DNA from: an uncultured Anaerolineae bacterium
GTDB taxonomy: Bacteria; Chloroflexota; Anaerolineae; Aggregatilineales; Phototrophicaceae
Assembly: GCA_937944445.1 (NCBI GenBank)
Contig: CALDYP010000071.1
Location: 1-59,874 of the forward strand
Reading direction: 5' to 3'
Length of the DNA stretch: 59,874 nt
The notes beneath the pieces were generated by a model that did no database searches, was not told the DNA's origin, and worked only from the letters and a program-made list of their open reading frames with translations. Below, one piece after another: positions 7,714-16,341 of the stretch (positions are counted from its first letter, which is position 1; each line of letters starts with the position of its first letter). The position numbers were made by a program, and so were the translations under genes.

Positions 7714-9450
7714 ATGAAAAGATTTGTTGCATTTTTCGTCTTAGCGCTGACGGCGGTTATGCCGTTCCGCGCGCAGGAAGCCCCGGTCGGCACATGGCTC
7801 GGCACTTGGCCGTATGTGCTGCCCCCCGATCATCACCTGAACAGCTTTGCCGGGGGCGGCCTCAACGACAACCTCGGCGTGGTCTATCGCCCGCTGGTGG
7901 AACTGACGCCGGCTTACTACATCTGGGCAACGAATGAATACATCCCGATGTTGGCGGAAAGCTGGGGCTTCGTGGATGACAACGCGGCCTACCAGTTTAC
8001 GCTCAAGGCGGGCGCAACGTGGAGCGACGGCACGCCCATCACCAGCCAAGATGTGTTGGACACCTACGCCATTGGCCGCATCCTCAACTGGACGCAGTTC
8101 CAGTACATCAGCAGCGTGGAAGCGGTGGACGACCTGACGGTGAAGTTCACCTTCAGCGGGCAACCCAGCCTGCTGGCCGAGCGCTTGATCCTGAAGGAAC
8201 CCATCGTCGCCAGCGCCACCTACGGCGAACTGGCTGAGAAGGCCCGCGACGTCGTCGCCAGCGGCGCAACCCGTGAGAGCGAATCGTGGACGGCCCTGAT
8301 CGCTGAGATCAACAGCTTCCGTCCGGACGTTCTGCGCGCCAGCGGCCCTTACACCTACTCGCTGGCCGATGTCAACGACGCTTTCATGACGCTGCGCTGG
8401 CACCCGAACAGCATCTTCAGCAGCACCGTCAAATTTGGCGAGCTGAAGATCTGGGCTGGTGAGACCGAGCAGACGACCCCGCTCGTCCTCAGCGGTGAAC
8501 TGGCCCACTCGACCAACGTCTACCCGCCCGCCACCGTGGACAGCTTCGACCGCGCAGGCATCCGCTTGGTGACGACGCCGCGCGGCTACGGCCCGTCGCT
8601 CTTGTTCAACTTCGCGCTGCCCGTCTGGCAGGATGTCAACGTGCGCAAGGCAGTGGCCCACGCCATCAACCGCGACCAGAGCGCCTTCCTGACGAACGGT
8701 CTGGGCGCGTCGGGCACGGTGTTCTTCAGCGGCATCTTGGACAGCATGACCCCCACCCTGCTGAGCGCAGAGGCCATCGCCTCGCTCGATCCCTACGAAT
8801 ATGACCTTGAGAAGGCCGCCGCCTACATGGAAGCTGCCGGCTACACGCGCAACAGCGCCGGCAAGTGGGTGGACGCCAACGGCAACACGATCCGCGTGGA
8901 GTACACCTTCCCGCAGGACTTTGCCGACTTCAGCGCCGCTGCCCAAGACGCTACCCAACAGCTGAACGACTTCGGCTTTGACATCACGCTGCGCGCCCGC
9001 CCGTGGCAGGAAGCCCGCGATGCCATCTTCGCCGGAACCTTCGACCTAAGCGTGTGGAGCTGGGGCGCGGGCAGCCCGTTCGCCAACGGCCACTTCCGCA
9101 ACCCGACCGTGCGCTTCAACTTGGGCGCTGTGCCGGGCGGCCAGCCGGGCATCAGCTTCCCGCTCCAGTTTGAATTTGAGGGCGAGATGGTCGACCTCGA
9201 GGCGCTCATCGCCGACGTGAGCACCGGCCTTGACCCCGCCGAGCTGACCGCGAAAGCTGACCGCGTCGCGCGCATCATCAACGCGACTGTCCCGTTCATC
9301 CCGCTCAACGAGATGCTGAGCGTCGAGCCGCTCAACGAGACGCGCATCGCCGGCGCACCACCGGATGACGACCCGATCTACTTGAACCCCAGCGGTGACC
9401 ACTTCATCATCAAGCTGATCTTGGACGGCACACTCGCCCCAGCCAGCTAA
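7714..9450 (+). CDS. Family 5 solute-binding protein of peptide/muropeptide ABC importer
   Basis: A 578-residue extracytoplasmic binding protein (SBP_bac_5, DppA/OppA type). Residues 1-20 are a Sec signal peptide ending near FRA-QEAP; there is no lipobox cysteine. Conserved blocks include LAESWGFVDDNAAYQFTLK, WSDGTPITSQDV and the VRKAVAHAINRD helix. AGGAG lies 7 bases before the ATG. It is the first gene of the operon encoding the DppBCDF homologues and peptidoglycan-sugar enzymes, so peptidoglycan fragments (muropeptides, GlcNAc-MurNAc) are the likely ligands; that is inference from context, like MppA or DppA roles elsewhere. Confidence 0.93.
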   Translation: MKRFVAFFVLALTAVMPFRAQEAPVGTWLGTWPYVLPPDHHLNSFAGGGLNDNLGVVYRPLVELTPAYYIWATNEYIPMLAESWGFVDDNAAYQFTLKAGATWSDGTPITSQDVLDTYAIGRILNWTQFQYISSVEAVDDLTVKFTFSGQPSLLAERLILKEPIVASATYGELAEKARDVVASGATRESESWTALIAEINSFRPDVLRASGPYTYSLADVNDAFMTLRWHPNSIFSSTVKFGELKIWAGETEQTTPLVLSGELAHSTNVYPPATVDSFDRAGIRLVTTPRGYGPSLLFNFALPVWQDVNVRKAVAHAINRDQSAFLTNGLGASGTVFFSGILDSMTPTLLSAEAIASLDPYEYDLEKAAAYMEAAGYTRNSAGKWVDANGNTIRVEYTFPQDFADFSAAAQDATQQLNDFGFDITLRARPWQEARDAIFAGTFDLSVWSWGAGSPFANGHFRNPTVRFNLGAVPGGQPGISFPLQFEFEGEMVDLEALIADVSTGLDPAELTAKADRVARIINATVPFIPLNEMLSVEPLNETRIAGAPPDDDPIYLNPSGDHFIIKLILDGTLAPAS

Positions 9451-9461
9451 ACACAACCGTT

Positions 9462-9494
9462 CGGGCAAGGTGGCCGGTCAAGCTGCCTTGCCCG
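9462..9494 (+). terminator. Hairpin after the binding-protein gene (attenuator or mRNA stabiliser)
   Basis: CGGGCAAGG (9462-9470) pairs with CCTTGCCCG (9486-9494) across a 15-base loop, 12 bases after the stop codon. No full T-run follows, so partial read-through into the permease genes is expected. Confidence 0.6.
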
Positions 9495-9558
9495 CTTTGA
9501 TTTCGGCAGGCCACGGCTTGCCACTTGTGAGCAACAATATTTTTTACGAGGCTGTTTG

Positions 9559-10650
9559 ATGAGTTCTGTGCCGATTTCTCCGCAAACGCGCATTCCCGCG
9601 TCCGCGATGCCGATTCGTGTGGTGCGTCAGCTCTGGGGGAGTTACGCGCTGCGGGCGCTGCTCCAAGCCTTGCTGACCGTCTTCGCGGTGACGACCTTCA
9701 CCTTCTTCTTGATCCGCTTGATGCCGGGCGACCCCTTCAGCAGCAAGGTGGAGAGCCTGATGATCCAGCAGAACTTGACCTACGAGCAAGCGCGGACGGT
9801 GGCCGCGGGCTTGTTCCTTTTCGACCCCGACGAGCCGATGATCGACCAGTACACGCGCTACATGTCGTCGCTGCTGCGCGGTGACTTGGGCAAGAGCATC
9901 CTCAGCGCGGGCACGCCCGTCGCCGACCAGATCGCGCGCTACCTGCCGTGGACGCTCTTCAGCGTCGGGCTGGCGCTCACCATCAGCTTCACGCTGGGGG
10001 CGCTCATCGGGCTGGCGATGGGCTATTGGCGCGGCGGCATCCTCGACAACGTGATGACCTTCCTCGCGTCGATCCTCTCGGGCATTCCGGATTACATCCT
10101 CGCGCTGCTGTTCGTCTTGATCTTGGGCGTGCAGCTTCAGTTGTTCAACGTCGGCGAGTTCCGCGGCGGCAGCGACCCGAACATCCCGGCCGGCTTCACG
10201 TTTGAGTACATCAGCAGCCTCTTCAAGTTCGCCCTCTTCCCTGTGACGATCTACGTTGCATCGACCATCGGCACGTGGATCCTCTCGATGAAGAGCAGCA
10301 CGATCAGCACGCTGGGGGAGGACTACATCACTGTGGCGCAGGCGCGCGGCCTGTCGCAGCGGCGCATTCTGACGGCCTACGTCGGGCGCAACGCGCTGCT
10401 GCCGCTCATCACGCGCCTAGCGATCAGCATCGGCTTCATCGTGGGCGGCAGCGTCGCCATCGAGCAGATCTTTGAGTATCCCGGCTTGGGGCGGCAGCTT
10501 CTGCGGGCGATTGTGACGCGCGACTACACCACCATGCAGGGCATCTTCCTCGTGATCACGATTGCGGTCGTGCTGTCGAACCTGTTGAGCGATCTGGTGC
10601 TGGGCTGGCTCGATCCGCGCGTGCGCGTGAGCAAGGAGGGCAAGCTGTGA
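9559..10650 (+). CDS. Peptide-type ABC transporter permease (DppB-like)
   Basis: A 363-residue inner-membrane permease with six predicted membrane segments and a long loop after the first. The cytoplasmic EAA loop is GEDYITVAQARGLSQRRI followed by LLPLITRLA, and it ends with the WLDPRVR signature of DppB/OppB proteins. ATG at 9559 is preferred over TTG at 9556 because ACGAGG lies 8 bases before it. It pairs with the DppC-like subunit encoded next, overlapping by 4 bases. Confidence 0.93.
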   Translation: MSSVPISPQTRIPASAMPIRVVRQLWGSYALRALLQALLTVFAVTTFTFFLIRLMPGDPFSSKVESLMIQQNLTYEQARTVAAGLFLFDPDEPMIDQYTRYMSSLLRGDLGKSILSAGTPVADQIARYLPWTLFSVGLALTISFTLGALIGLAMGYWRGGILDNVMTFLASILSGIPDYILALLFVLILGVQLQLFNVGEFRGGSDPNIPAGFTFEYISSLFKFALFPVTIYVASTIGTWILSMKSSTISTLGEDYITVAQARGLSQRRILTAYVGRNALLPLITRLAISIGFIVGGSVAIEQIFEYPGLGRQLLRAIVTRDYTTMQGIFLVITIAVVLSNLLSDLVLGWLDPRVRVSKEGKL

Positions 10651-11834
10651 ACCTATTTGCGACTGTTGCCTCTCCGACGGGCCTCGCGTTGGGGGTGGTC
10701 GTCGGGATCGTGCCGCTGGTGCTGTCGGCGTATTATCGGCAGTGGCGGGCGGGGTTGTTGGGCGCACTGGCCTGCATCATGGCGGGCTTCGGCTGCGGCT
10801 TGATTGGCGGCCTGCCGATGATGGTCGTGGCCTGCGCGGTGGTCATCAGCTACGCTTACGTGAACCGTCAAGACCCGTTCACGAGCCGCGCGGCGCTCTC
10901 AGAGGTGTCGTTTGAGGAGACGCGGCGCGAGGCGTTCATGCGCTGGATGGCCAACCTCGGCACGAACGTTCGCGCCGGGTTGAACGCCTTGATGCGCAAC
11001 AAATCAGGCTTCATCGGTTTCTGCGGGATCATGTTCTTCGTCATCGTGACGGTGTTCGGCCCCTTGTTCATCGAGTATGAGGGGCGGGCGCGCTTGGATC
11101 GGCGGCAGCCCGGGGCGCGCTCGCTGCTGGCTGGCCCTAGCTCGGAGCACCCACTGGGGCTGGATTGGCAGGGGCGCGACGTGCTCTCGCACATGGTCTA
11201 CGGCGGCCAGCGGCTGATCTTGACCTCGCTGGCGGCGGGCTTGTTCGCCACGATCTTGGCGGTCGTCTTGGGGAGCGCGGCGGCGCTGCTTGGGCGCTAT
11301 GTGGACAGCCTCATCACAACCATCGCCAACTTCATTCTGACGATCCCATCGTTTCCGCTGTTACTCGTGATCGCCAGCATCATCAAATTTGACGACAGCT
11401 TTGCGCTGGCGCTGTTGTTCGCTGCGCTCAACTGGCCGGTGCTGATGCGCGCCGTCCGCGCGCAGGTCTTGAGCTTGCGCGAGCGCGACTACGTGGAGGC
11501 GGCCATCGCGCTGGACTTGGGCCTGTGGCACATCATCAGCCGCGAGGTGTTCCCGAACATGATCAGCTACATCGCGGTGAACTACATCTTCACCGTGCGC
11601 GTAGCGATGTACAGCATCGTCGGCTTAGTGTTCCTCGGCCTTGTGCCGCTGGTCGAGCCGGATTGGGGCGTGATGATCTTCATGGGGCGGCAGCAGGGCG
11701 TGTTGGCTAACCCGCTGGCGGCGGGGATGCTGCTCTCGCCGGTGGTGGCGATTGCGCTCTTCCAACTCTCGCTCGTGCTGTTCACGCGCTCGTTAGAAGA
11801 GGTGTTCAACCCGCGCTTGAGGAGCGGCTTATGA
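10647..11834 (+). CDS. Peptide-type ABC transporter permease (DppC-like) with extra N-terminal segments
   Basis: A 395-residue permease starting with GTG inside a GTGA overlap with the upstream gene. Residues 1-75 form two or three additional hydrophobic segments not usual for DppC, then come the typical N-terminal tail (LMRNKSGFIGF), the HPLGLDWQGRDVLSHMVYG motif and the EAA loop (RERDYVEAAIALDLGLWHII). It closes with EEVFNPRLRSGL. It should form the translocation pore with the DppB-like subunit. The N-terminal extension is the only oddity. Confidence 0.92.
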   Translation: MNLFATVASPTGLALGVVVGIVPLVLSAYYRQWRAGLLGALACIMAGFGCGLIGGLPMMVVACAVVISYAYVNRQDPFTSRAALSEVSFEETRREAFMRWMANLGTNVRAGLNALMRNKSGFIGFCGIMFFVIVTVFGPLFIEYEGRARLDRRQPGARSLLAGPSSEHPLGLDWQGRDVLSHMVYGGQRLILTSLAAGLFATILAVVLGSAAALLGRYVDSLITTIANFILTIPSFPLLLVIASIIKFDDSFALALLFAALNWPVLMRAVRAQVLSLRERDYVEAAIALDLGLWHIISREVFPNMISYIAVNYIFTVRVAMYSIVGLVFLGLVPLVEPDWGVMIFMGRQQGVLANPLAAGMLLSPVVAIALFQLSLVLFTRSLEEVFNPRLRSGL

Positions 11835-12871
11835 AAAACCGAGATGTCGTCTTAAGCGTGCGCGGCCTGTCCGTCAGCTATCTGGCGCGGCGGGGGCGCG
11901 TGCGCGCGGTGAACAACGTGTCGTTTGACCTGCACGCGGGCGAGACGCTGGCCTTCATCGGCGAGAGCGGCTGCGGCAAGAGCACGCTCAACCTCGCGCT
12001 GATCCGCACGCTGCCCAAAGCGGCCAGCATCGACGCGGGCCAAGCGCTCTACACCGATCGCAGCGGCACGCTGATCGACGTGATGAAGCTGAGCGACCGC
12101 GCGATGAAGCAGTTCCTGTGGTCGGAGTGTTCGATGGTGTTTCAAGGGGCGCTGAACTCGCTCAACCCGGTGCTGCGCATCTCTGAGATGGTCTACGACA
12201 CCGCGGCCGCGCACGGGATGGATCGCAAAATGGCGCAGAAAGAAGCGCTGGGGCTGTTCGAAAAGGTGCGGCTGGACGCGCACCGCGTGTTCAACAGCTA
12301 CCCGCACGAACTCAGCGGCGGGATGCGCCAGCGGGTGCTGCTGGCGGTGGCGCTGCTGCTGCGCCCGCAGATCGTCATCATGGACGAGCCGACGACAGCC
12401 GTTGACATCCTGACGCAGCGTTCGATCCTCGACGTGTTGAAGGAGCTGCGCGCGGAACTCAACTTCAGCACGATCTTCATCAGCCACGATCTGGCCGTAG
12501 CGGCCGAAATCGCCGACACCATCGCCACGATGTACGCCGGCGACATCGTGGAGATCGGGCCGGTGGAGGAGGTCTTCTACCGCCCGAAACACGCCTACAC
12601 GCTCAGCCTGTTAGACGCTGCGCCGCGCTTGTCGTTCGGCCATGAGGAACTCGACAGCATCCCGGGCAGCCCGCCGGACTTAATCGCGCCGCCCCCCGGC
12701 TGCAAGTTCCACGAACGCTGCCGCTTTGCAACGGAGCGCTGTGCCGCGCAAGTGCCGCCGACTGAGATCGTCGCCCCGGCGGATGACCAGCAGCAGGCGC
12801 ACCTCGTGGCGTGTTTTGAGCGGACGGCGGTTGCCCAAGCGCAGCGCCGCCGCATGGGGGTGAACGCATGA
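11831..12871 (+). CDS. Peptide-type ABC transporter ATPase (DppD-like)
   Basis: A 346-residue cytosolic ATPase. Walker A is GESGCGKS (44-51), the signature is LSGGMRQRV, Walker B is IVIMDEPTTAVD and the switch His lies in FISHDLAV. The C-terminal oligo/dipeptide domain (PGSPPDLIAPPPGCKFHERC) carries the cysteines that bind an iron-sulfur cluster in some DppD proteins. It overlaps the permease and next ATPase genes by ATGA junctions, so the four subunits are translationally coupled. Confidence 0.94.
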   Translation: MKNRDVVLSVRGLSVSYLARRGRVRAVNNVSFDLHAGETLAFIGESGCGKSTLNLALIRTLPKAASIDAGQALYTDRSGTLIDVMKLSDRAMKQFLWSECSMVFQGALNSLNPVLRISEMVYDTAAAHGMDRKMAQKEALGLFEKVRLDAHRVFNSYPHELSGGMRQRVLLAVALLLRPQIVIMDEPTTAVDILTQRSILDVLKELRAELNFSTIFISHDLAVAAEIADTIATMYAGDIVEIGPVEEVFYRPKHAYTLSLLDAAPRLSFGHEELDSIPGSPPDLIAPPPGCKFHERCRFATERCAAQVPPTEIVAPADDQQQAHLVACFERTAVAQAQRRRMGVNA

Positions 12872-13875
12872 GCACCCCTCTGTTAGAACTGCGCGATGTG
12901 TATCGCTCGTTTGAGAAAGACCGCGTGACGATCCCTGTGCTGCAAGACATCAACCTCGCGGTGCACGAGAACGAGATCCTGTGCATTGTGGGCGAGAGCG
13001 GCTGCGGCAAGACGACCACCGGCAAGATCATCGCTGGGCTGAATGACCCGTCCAGCGGCAGTGTGCTGATCCGCGGGCGCGAGCGCGCCACCTTCACGAA
13101 GGAAGAGCAATCGAAGCTGCGGCGCGAGTTCCAGATCGTGCACCAAGACCCGTTCGCGTCGCTCAACCCCGCGCACACGATTGAGCAGATCCTGAGCTTC
13201 CCGCTCAAGCGCCACAAACTCGTAAGCGACCGCGCCAGCCTGCGCCGCCGCATCTGGGAGCTGCTGACGTTGGTTGACCTGACGCCGCCCGGCGACATCG
13301 TCAACAAGTACCCGCACCAGCTCAGCGGCGGCCAGCGCCAGCGCGTGAGCATCGCCCGCGCGCTCACCGTGCAGCCACGCTTGATCGTGGCCGATGAGGC
13401 CGTCAGCATGGTGGACGTGAGCATCCGCGTCGGCATCTTGAAGATGCTCCACCAACTGCGCGCTGAGTTCGGCATGAGCATCGTCTTCATCACGCACGAT
13501 CTGGCGTTGGCCAAGTACTTCGCGTGGGAGGGGCGCATCGCGGTGATGTATCTGGGGCGGATTGTGGAGATCGGCCGGACGCCGGACGTGATCGGCAACC
13601 CTGCGCACCCCTACACGCGGGCGCTGCTGGCCGCCGTGCCAGAAGCCGACCCCGACATCACGCGCCGCAAACAGCCGATGCGCCTGCGCAGCGACGACAT
13701 CCCGAAGCTGACGGCCATCCCGCGCGGCTGCGCCTTCCACCCGCGCTGCCCGTTCTTCGTCCCGGGCACGTGCGATCACGACGTGCCGACGCTGGCCCCC
13801 AGCGCAGAGCACCCGCAAGAATTCGCTTGCACGCCGTTGCAGCAGGAAGGCAGCTTGCAGCCCTATGCAACCTAG
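12868..13875 (+). CDS. Peptide-type ABC transporter ATPase (DppF-like)
   Basis: A 335-residue partner ATPase. Walker A is GESGCGKT (42-49), the signature LSGGQRQRVS, Walker B LIVADEAVSMVD (the usual P of ADEPVS is A) and the switch His lies in FITHDLAL. The C-terminal oligopeptide domain with PRGCAFHPRCPFFVPGTC is complete. With the DppD-like subunit it would power uptake of the ligand delivered by the family 5 binding protein. The start codon overlaps the upstream stop. Confidence 0.94.
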   Translation: MSTPLLELRDVYRSFEKDRVTIPVLQDINLAVHENEILCIVGESGCGKTTTGKIIAGLNDPSSGSVLIRGRERATFTKEEQSKLRREFQIVHQDPFASLNPAHTIEQILSFPLKRHKLVSDRASLRRRIWELLTLVDLTPPGDIVNKYPHQLSGGQRQRVSIARALTVQPRLIVADEAVSMVDVSIRVGILKMLHQLRAEFGMSIVFITHDLALAKYFAWEGRIAVMYLGRIVEIGRTPDVIGNPAHPYTRALLAAVPEADPDITRRKQPMRLRSDDIPKLTAIPRGCAFHPRCPFFVPGTCDHDVPTLAPSAEHPQEFACTPLQQEGSLQPYAT

Positions 13876-14059
13876 CGATCACCCAGTCCGTGGTTTTATG
13901 CAGATCGGCTTCTTCTTGGCGGGGGGCGGGTTCTTGATGGCCGCCGCCAACGCGCCCACCAGCCCCGAGTTCGTCGTCAGCGTGTGCAGCGGCTTGATGG
14001 GCGTCTTCTTGGTGACGGCCAGCGCCCTGCTCGTGCGTTGGATGCGCCGCGAGAGGTGA
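13865..14059 (+). CDS. Small two-segment membrane protein, unknown function
   Basis: 64 residues with two hydrophobic stretches (about 11-27 and 35-57) and a basic tail, RWMRRER. The start overlaps the end of the DppF-like gene by 11 bases and the stop lies 5 bases before the GntR start, so it fits the coupled operon exactly. I do not recognise a family. It could be an accessory to the importer or a structural membrane peptide; both are guesses. Confidence 0.65.
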   Translation: MQPSDHPVRGFMQIGFFLAGGGFLMAAANAPTSPEFVVSVCSGLMGVFLVTASALLVRWMRRER

Positions 14060-14064
14060 CCCGT

Positions 14065-14808
14065 ATGATCGAACAGCCGCTTGACGCCACCTCGCCGAAA
14101 CCGCTCTACGAGCAGGTCAAGGACTTCATCCTGCACCACATTCAAGACGGGACGTTCAAACCGCACACCCGCATTCCGTCTGAGCGCGAGCTGGCGCAGC
14201 GCTTCGGCGTCAACCGCTTGACCGTGACGAAAGCGATCAAAGAGCTAGAGCAAGCTGGGCTGGTTTACGTGCGCATCGGCAAGGGGACGTTCGTCGCCCC
14301 GGAGACGTACAACTTACAGCTTGACACGCTGATGAGCTTCACCGAGGAGATGCGCCAGCGCGGCCACGAGGTCAGCAGCCGCGTGCTCAACGCCGCCATG
14401 ACCGAGGCCAACGCCGAAAGCGCTCATCGCCTGTGCGTGCCCGTCGGAACGCGCGTAGCTATCTTGCGCCGCGTGCGCTGCGTGAACGATCAGCCGATCG
14501 CGCTGGAGACGTCTACGCTGCTGGCGTCGGCTTGCCCCGACCTCTTCGAACACCACGATTTCACAGCGGAATCGCTCTACGCCGCGCTGCGAACGCGCTA
14601 CAAGCTGGCGCTGGCCTACGCCGAACAGACGCTTGAGGCGCGCGCCGCTTCACGTGAAGAGGCAGTGCTGCTGGAGATGGCCGAGCGCGCGCCCGTCTTG
14701 GCGATACAGCGCGTCACTTATGACGACCGCAGCCGTGCGGTAGAATACGCAAGCAGCGTCTACCGCGGCGACCGTTACAAGTTCCGCGCTGTGTTGAAAA
14801 ACCTCTAG
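14065..14808 (+). CDS. GntR-family (HutC/DasR subfamily) transcriptional regulator
   Basis: 247 residues. An N-terminal winged helix (about 9-77: PLYEQVKDFI, RIPSERELAQRFGVNRLTVTKAI) is joined to a UTRA ligand-binding domain (about 95-240). DasR, NagR and MurR-replacing regulators of this subfamily sense phosphorylated amino sugars. ATG at 14065 is chosen because GAGAGG lies 8 bases upstream and the protein then starts right before the PLYEQV helix. It sits inside the operon that it probably controls through the palindrome at 7668-7683. A likely effector is MurNAc-6-P or GlcNAc-6-P (inference). Confidence 0.93.
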   Translation: MIEQPLDATSPKPLYEQVKDFILHHIQDGTFKPHTRIPSERELAQRFGVNRLTVTKAIKELEQAGLVYVRIGKGTFVAPETYNLQLDTLMSFTEEMRQRGHEVSSRVLNAAMTEANAESAHRLCVPVGTRVAILRRVRCVNDQPIALETSTLLASACPDLFEHHDFTAESLYAALRTRYKLALAYAEQTLEARAASREEAVLLEMAERAPVLAIQRVTYDDRSRAVEYASSVYRGDRYKFRAVLKNL

Positions 14809-14817
14809 GAGTCGATG

Positions 14818-16341
14818 ATGAACCTTGAACAGCAGGTAGGGCAGTGCTTCTTGGTGGGGTTTGCGGGGACGAGCGCGCCGCCCTACCTGCTGGAGTGGCT
14901 GGCGGCGGGGCGCGTGGGCGGGGTGATCCTGTTCGCGCGCAACGTGGAAAGCCCGCGCCAGCTCGCCGCGCTGACGCAGTCCCTGCACGAAGCCGCCCTT
15001 ACGCCGATCCTCATCGGCATCGACCAAGAGGGCGGCACGGTGGCGCGGCTGCGCGGGGCGTTCACTGAAGGGCCAGCCGCGATGGCGCTGGCCAACACAG
15101 GCGACCCCCACGCCGCCGAGACGGCCTACCGCCTGCTGGGGCAGGAGATGCGCGAGTTGGGCATCAACTGGGACTATGCGCCAGTCGTTGACCTTGCCTA
15201 CAACCGCGAAAACCCGACAGTGGGGACGCGCAGCTTTGGCCGCAGCGCGGCGCAGGTGGGGCGCTTTGCGCGGGCAGCAGTGCGCGGCTTGCAGGGCGCG
15301 CAGGTGGCGGCCTGCGCCAAGCACTTCCCCGGGCTGGGCAACACCGCCGTTGACAGCCACCTCGCCCTGCCCACCGTGGACGTCACGCTTGAGCACCTGC
15401 TCGAGCATGACCTTGAGCCTTATCGGCAGGTGATCGCTGAGGGGGTAGCCAGCATCATGACGACGCACACGCGCTTCCCGACGCTGGACGCGCAGCACCC
15501 TGCCACGGTGTCGCCGGTGATCGTGCGGCAGCTGCTGCGCGAGGCGCTAGGCTTCGACGGGGTGGTGACGACCGATTGTATGGAGATGCGCGGGATCACT
15601 GACCACTACACGCCGAGTGAGAGCGCGATCATGGCGCTGTTGGGCGATGTCGATTTGGTGCTGGTGAGCCACACGCCCGCCACGCAAGAGGCGGCCATGC
15701 GCGGCGTGTTGGAGGCAGTGCAGCAGGGGCGCATCCCGCTCAGCCGCATTCAGCAGGCCAACATCCGCCGCGCGCGCCTGCTCGCCCAAGTGGCCGTGCA
15801 GCAGGTAGACATTAGCCACGTCGGCAGCCCGGAGCGCCGCCGCATGATGGAAGAAATCGCCGCGCGCGGGCTGTCGCTGCTGAAAGGCAGCCTGCCCGCG
15901 ATGACCTTTGACCAGCAGCTCGCCTTTGTCGAGTTCGCCTCAACGTTGGAGAGCGAGGTGATGGAGGCAGGCGGCCAGACGGGCATTCAGCAGCAGCTGG
16001 CGGCGCTGGGGATGACCCCGCGCTATGTGGCGCTCCAGCCCATTGGTGACGATCTGCGGATGGAGCAGGCGCTGGCCGCCGCGCGCGAGGCCGCGATAAC
16101 GATCATCGCCACGCGCAACGCCTATCTGCTGCCCGACCAAGCGGAGCGTGCCTGCCAGATCGCCGCGCAAGCGCGCAGCGTCGTTCATCTGTGCCTGCGC
16201 AACCCCTACGATGCGGGGCTGTTCGACGCTGACGCAGTCCTCACCACCTGCGGCGACGGGCAGCCGCAGCTCGCGGCGGCGCTGCGGGCGCTGCGTGGGG
16301 ATGTGGCTGTGGCCAGCGGCCTGCGGGTAGACATCGTATGA
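14818..16341 (+). CDS. nagZ: Beta-N-acetylglucosaminidase, GH3 (NagZ)
   Basis: About 507 residues: a GH3 barrel followed by a second C-terminal domain, as in Bacillus NagZ/YbbD. Numbered from the alternative ATG at 14815, the barrel has IDQEGG (69-74), the KHFPGLG motif (169-175), the D180/H182 dyad in the flexible loop, and the putative nucleophile D254 in TTDCMEM. NagZ removes non-reducing GlcNAc from GlcNAc-MurNAc or muropeptides. No signal peptide is seen, so it is predicted cytosolic. ATG at 14818 is favoured because AGGAG is 6 bases away. The stop overlaps the namZ start (ATGA). Confidence 0.93.
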   Translation: MNLEQQVGQCFLVGFAGTSAPPYLLEWLAAGRVGGVILFARNVESPRQLAALTQSLHEAALTPILIGIDQEGGTVARLRGAFTEGPAAMALANTGDPHAAETAYRLLGQEMRELGINWDYAPVVDLAYNRENPTVGTRSFGRSAAQVGRFARAAVRGLQGAQVAACAKHFPGLGNTAVDSHLALPTVDVTLEHLLEHDLEPYRQVIAEGVASIMTTHTRFPTLDAQHPATVSPVIVRQLLREALGFDGVVTTDCMEMRGITDHYTPSESAIMALLGDVDLVLVSHTPATQEAAMRGVLEAVQQGRIPLSRIQQANIRRARLLAQVAVQQVDISHVGSPERRRMMEEIAARGLSLLKGSLPAMTFDQQLAFVEFASTLESEVMEAGGQTGIQQQLAALGMTPRYVALQPIGDDLRMEQALAAAREAAITIIATRNAYLLPDQAERACQIAAQARSVVHLCLRNPYDAGLFDADAVLTTCGDGQPQLAAALRALRGDVAVASGLRVDIV

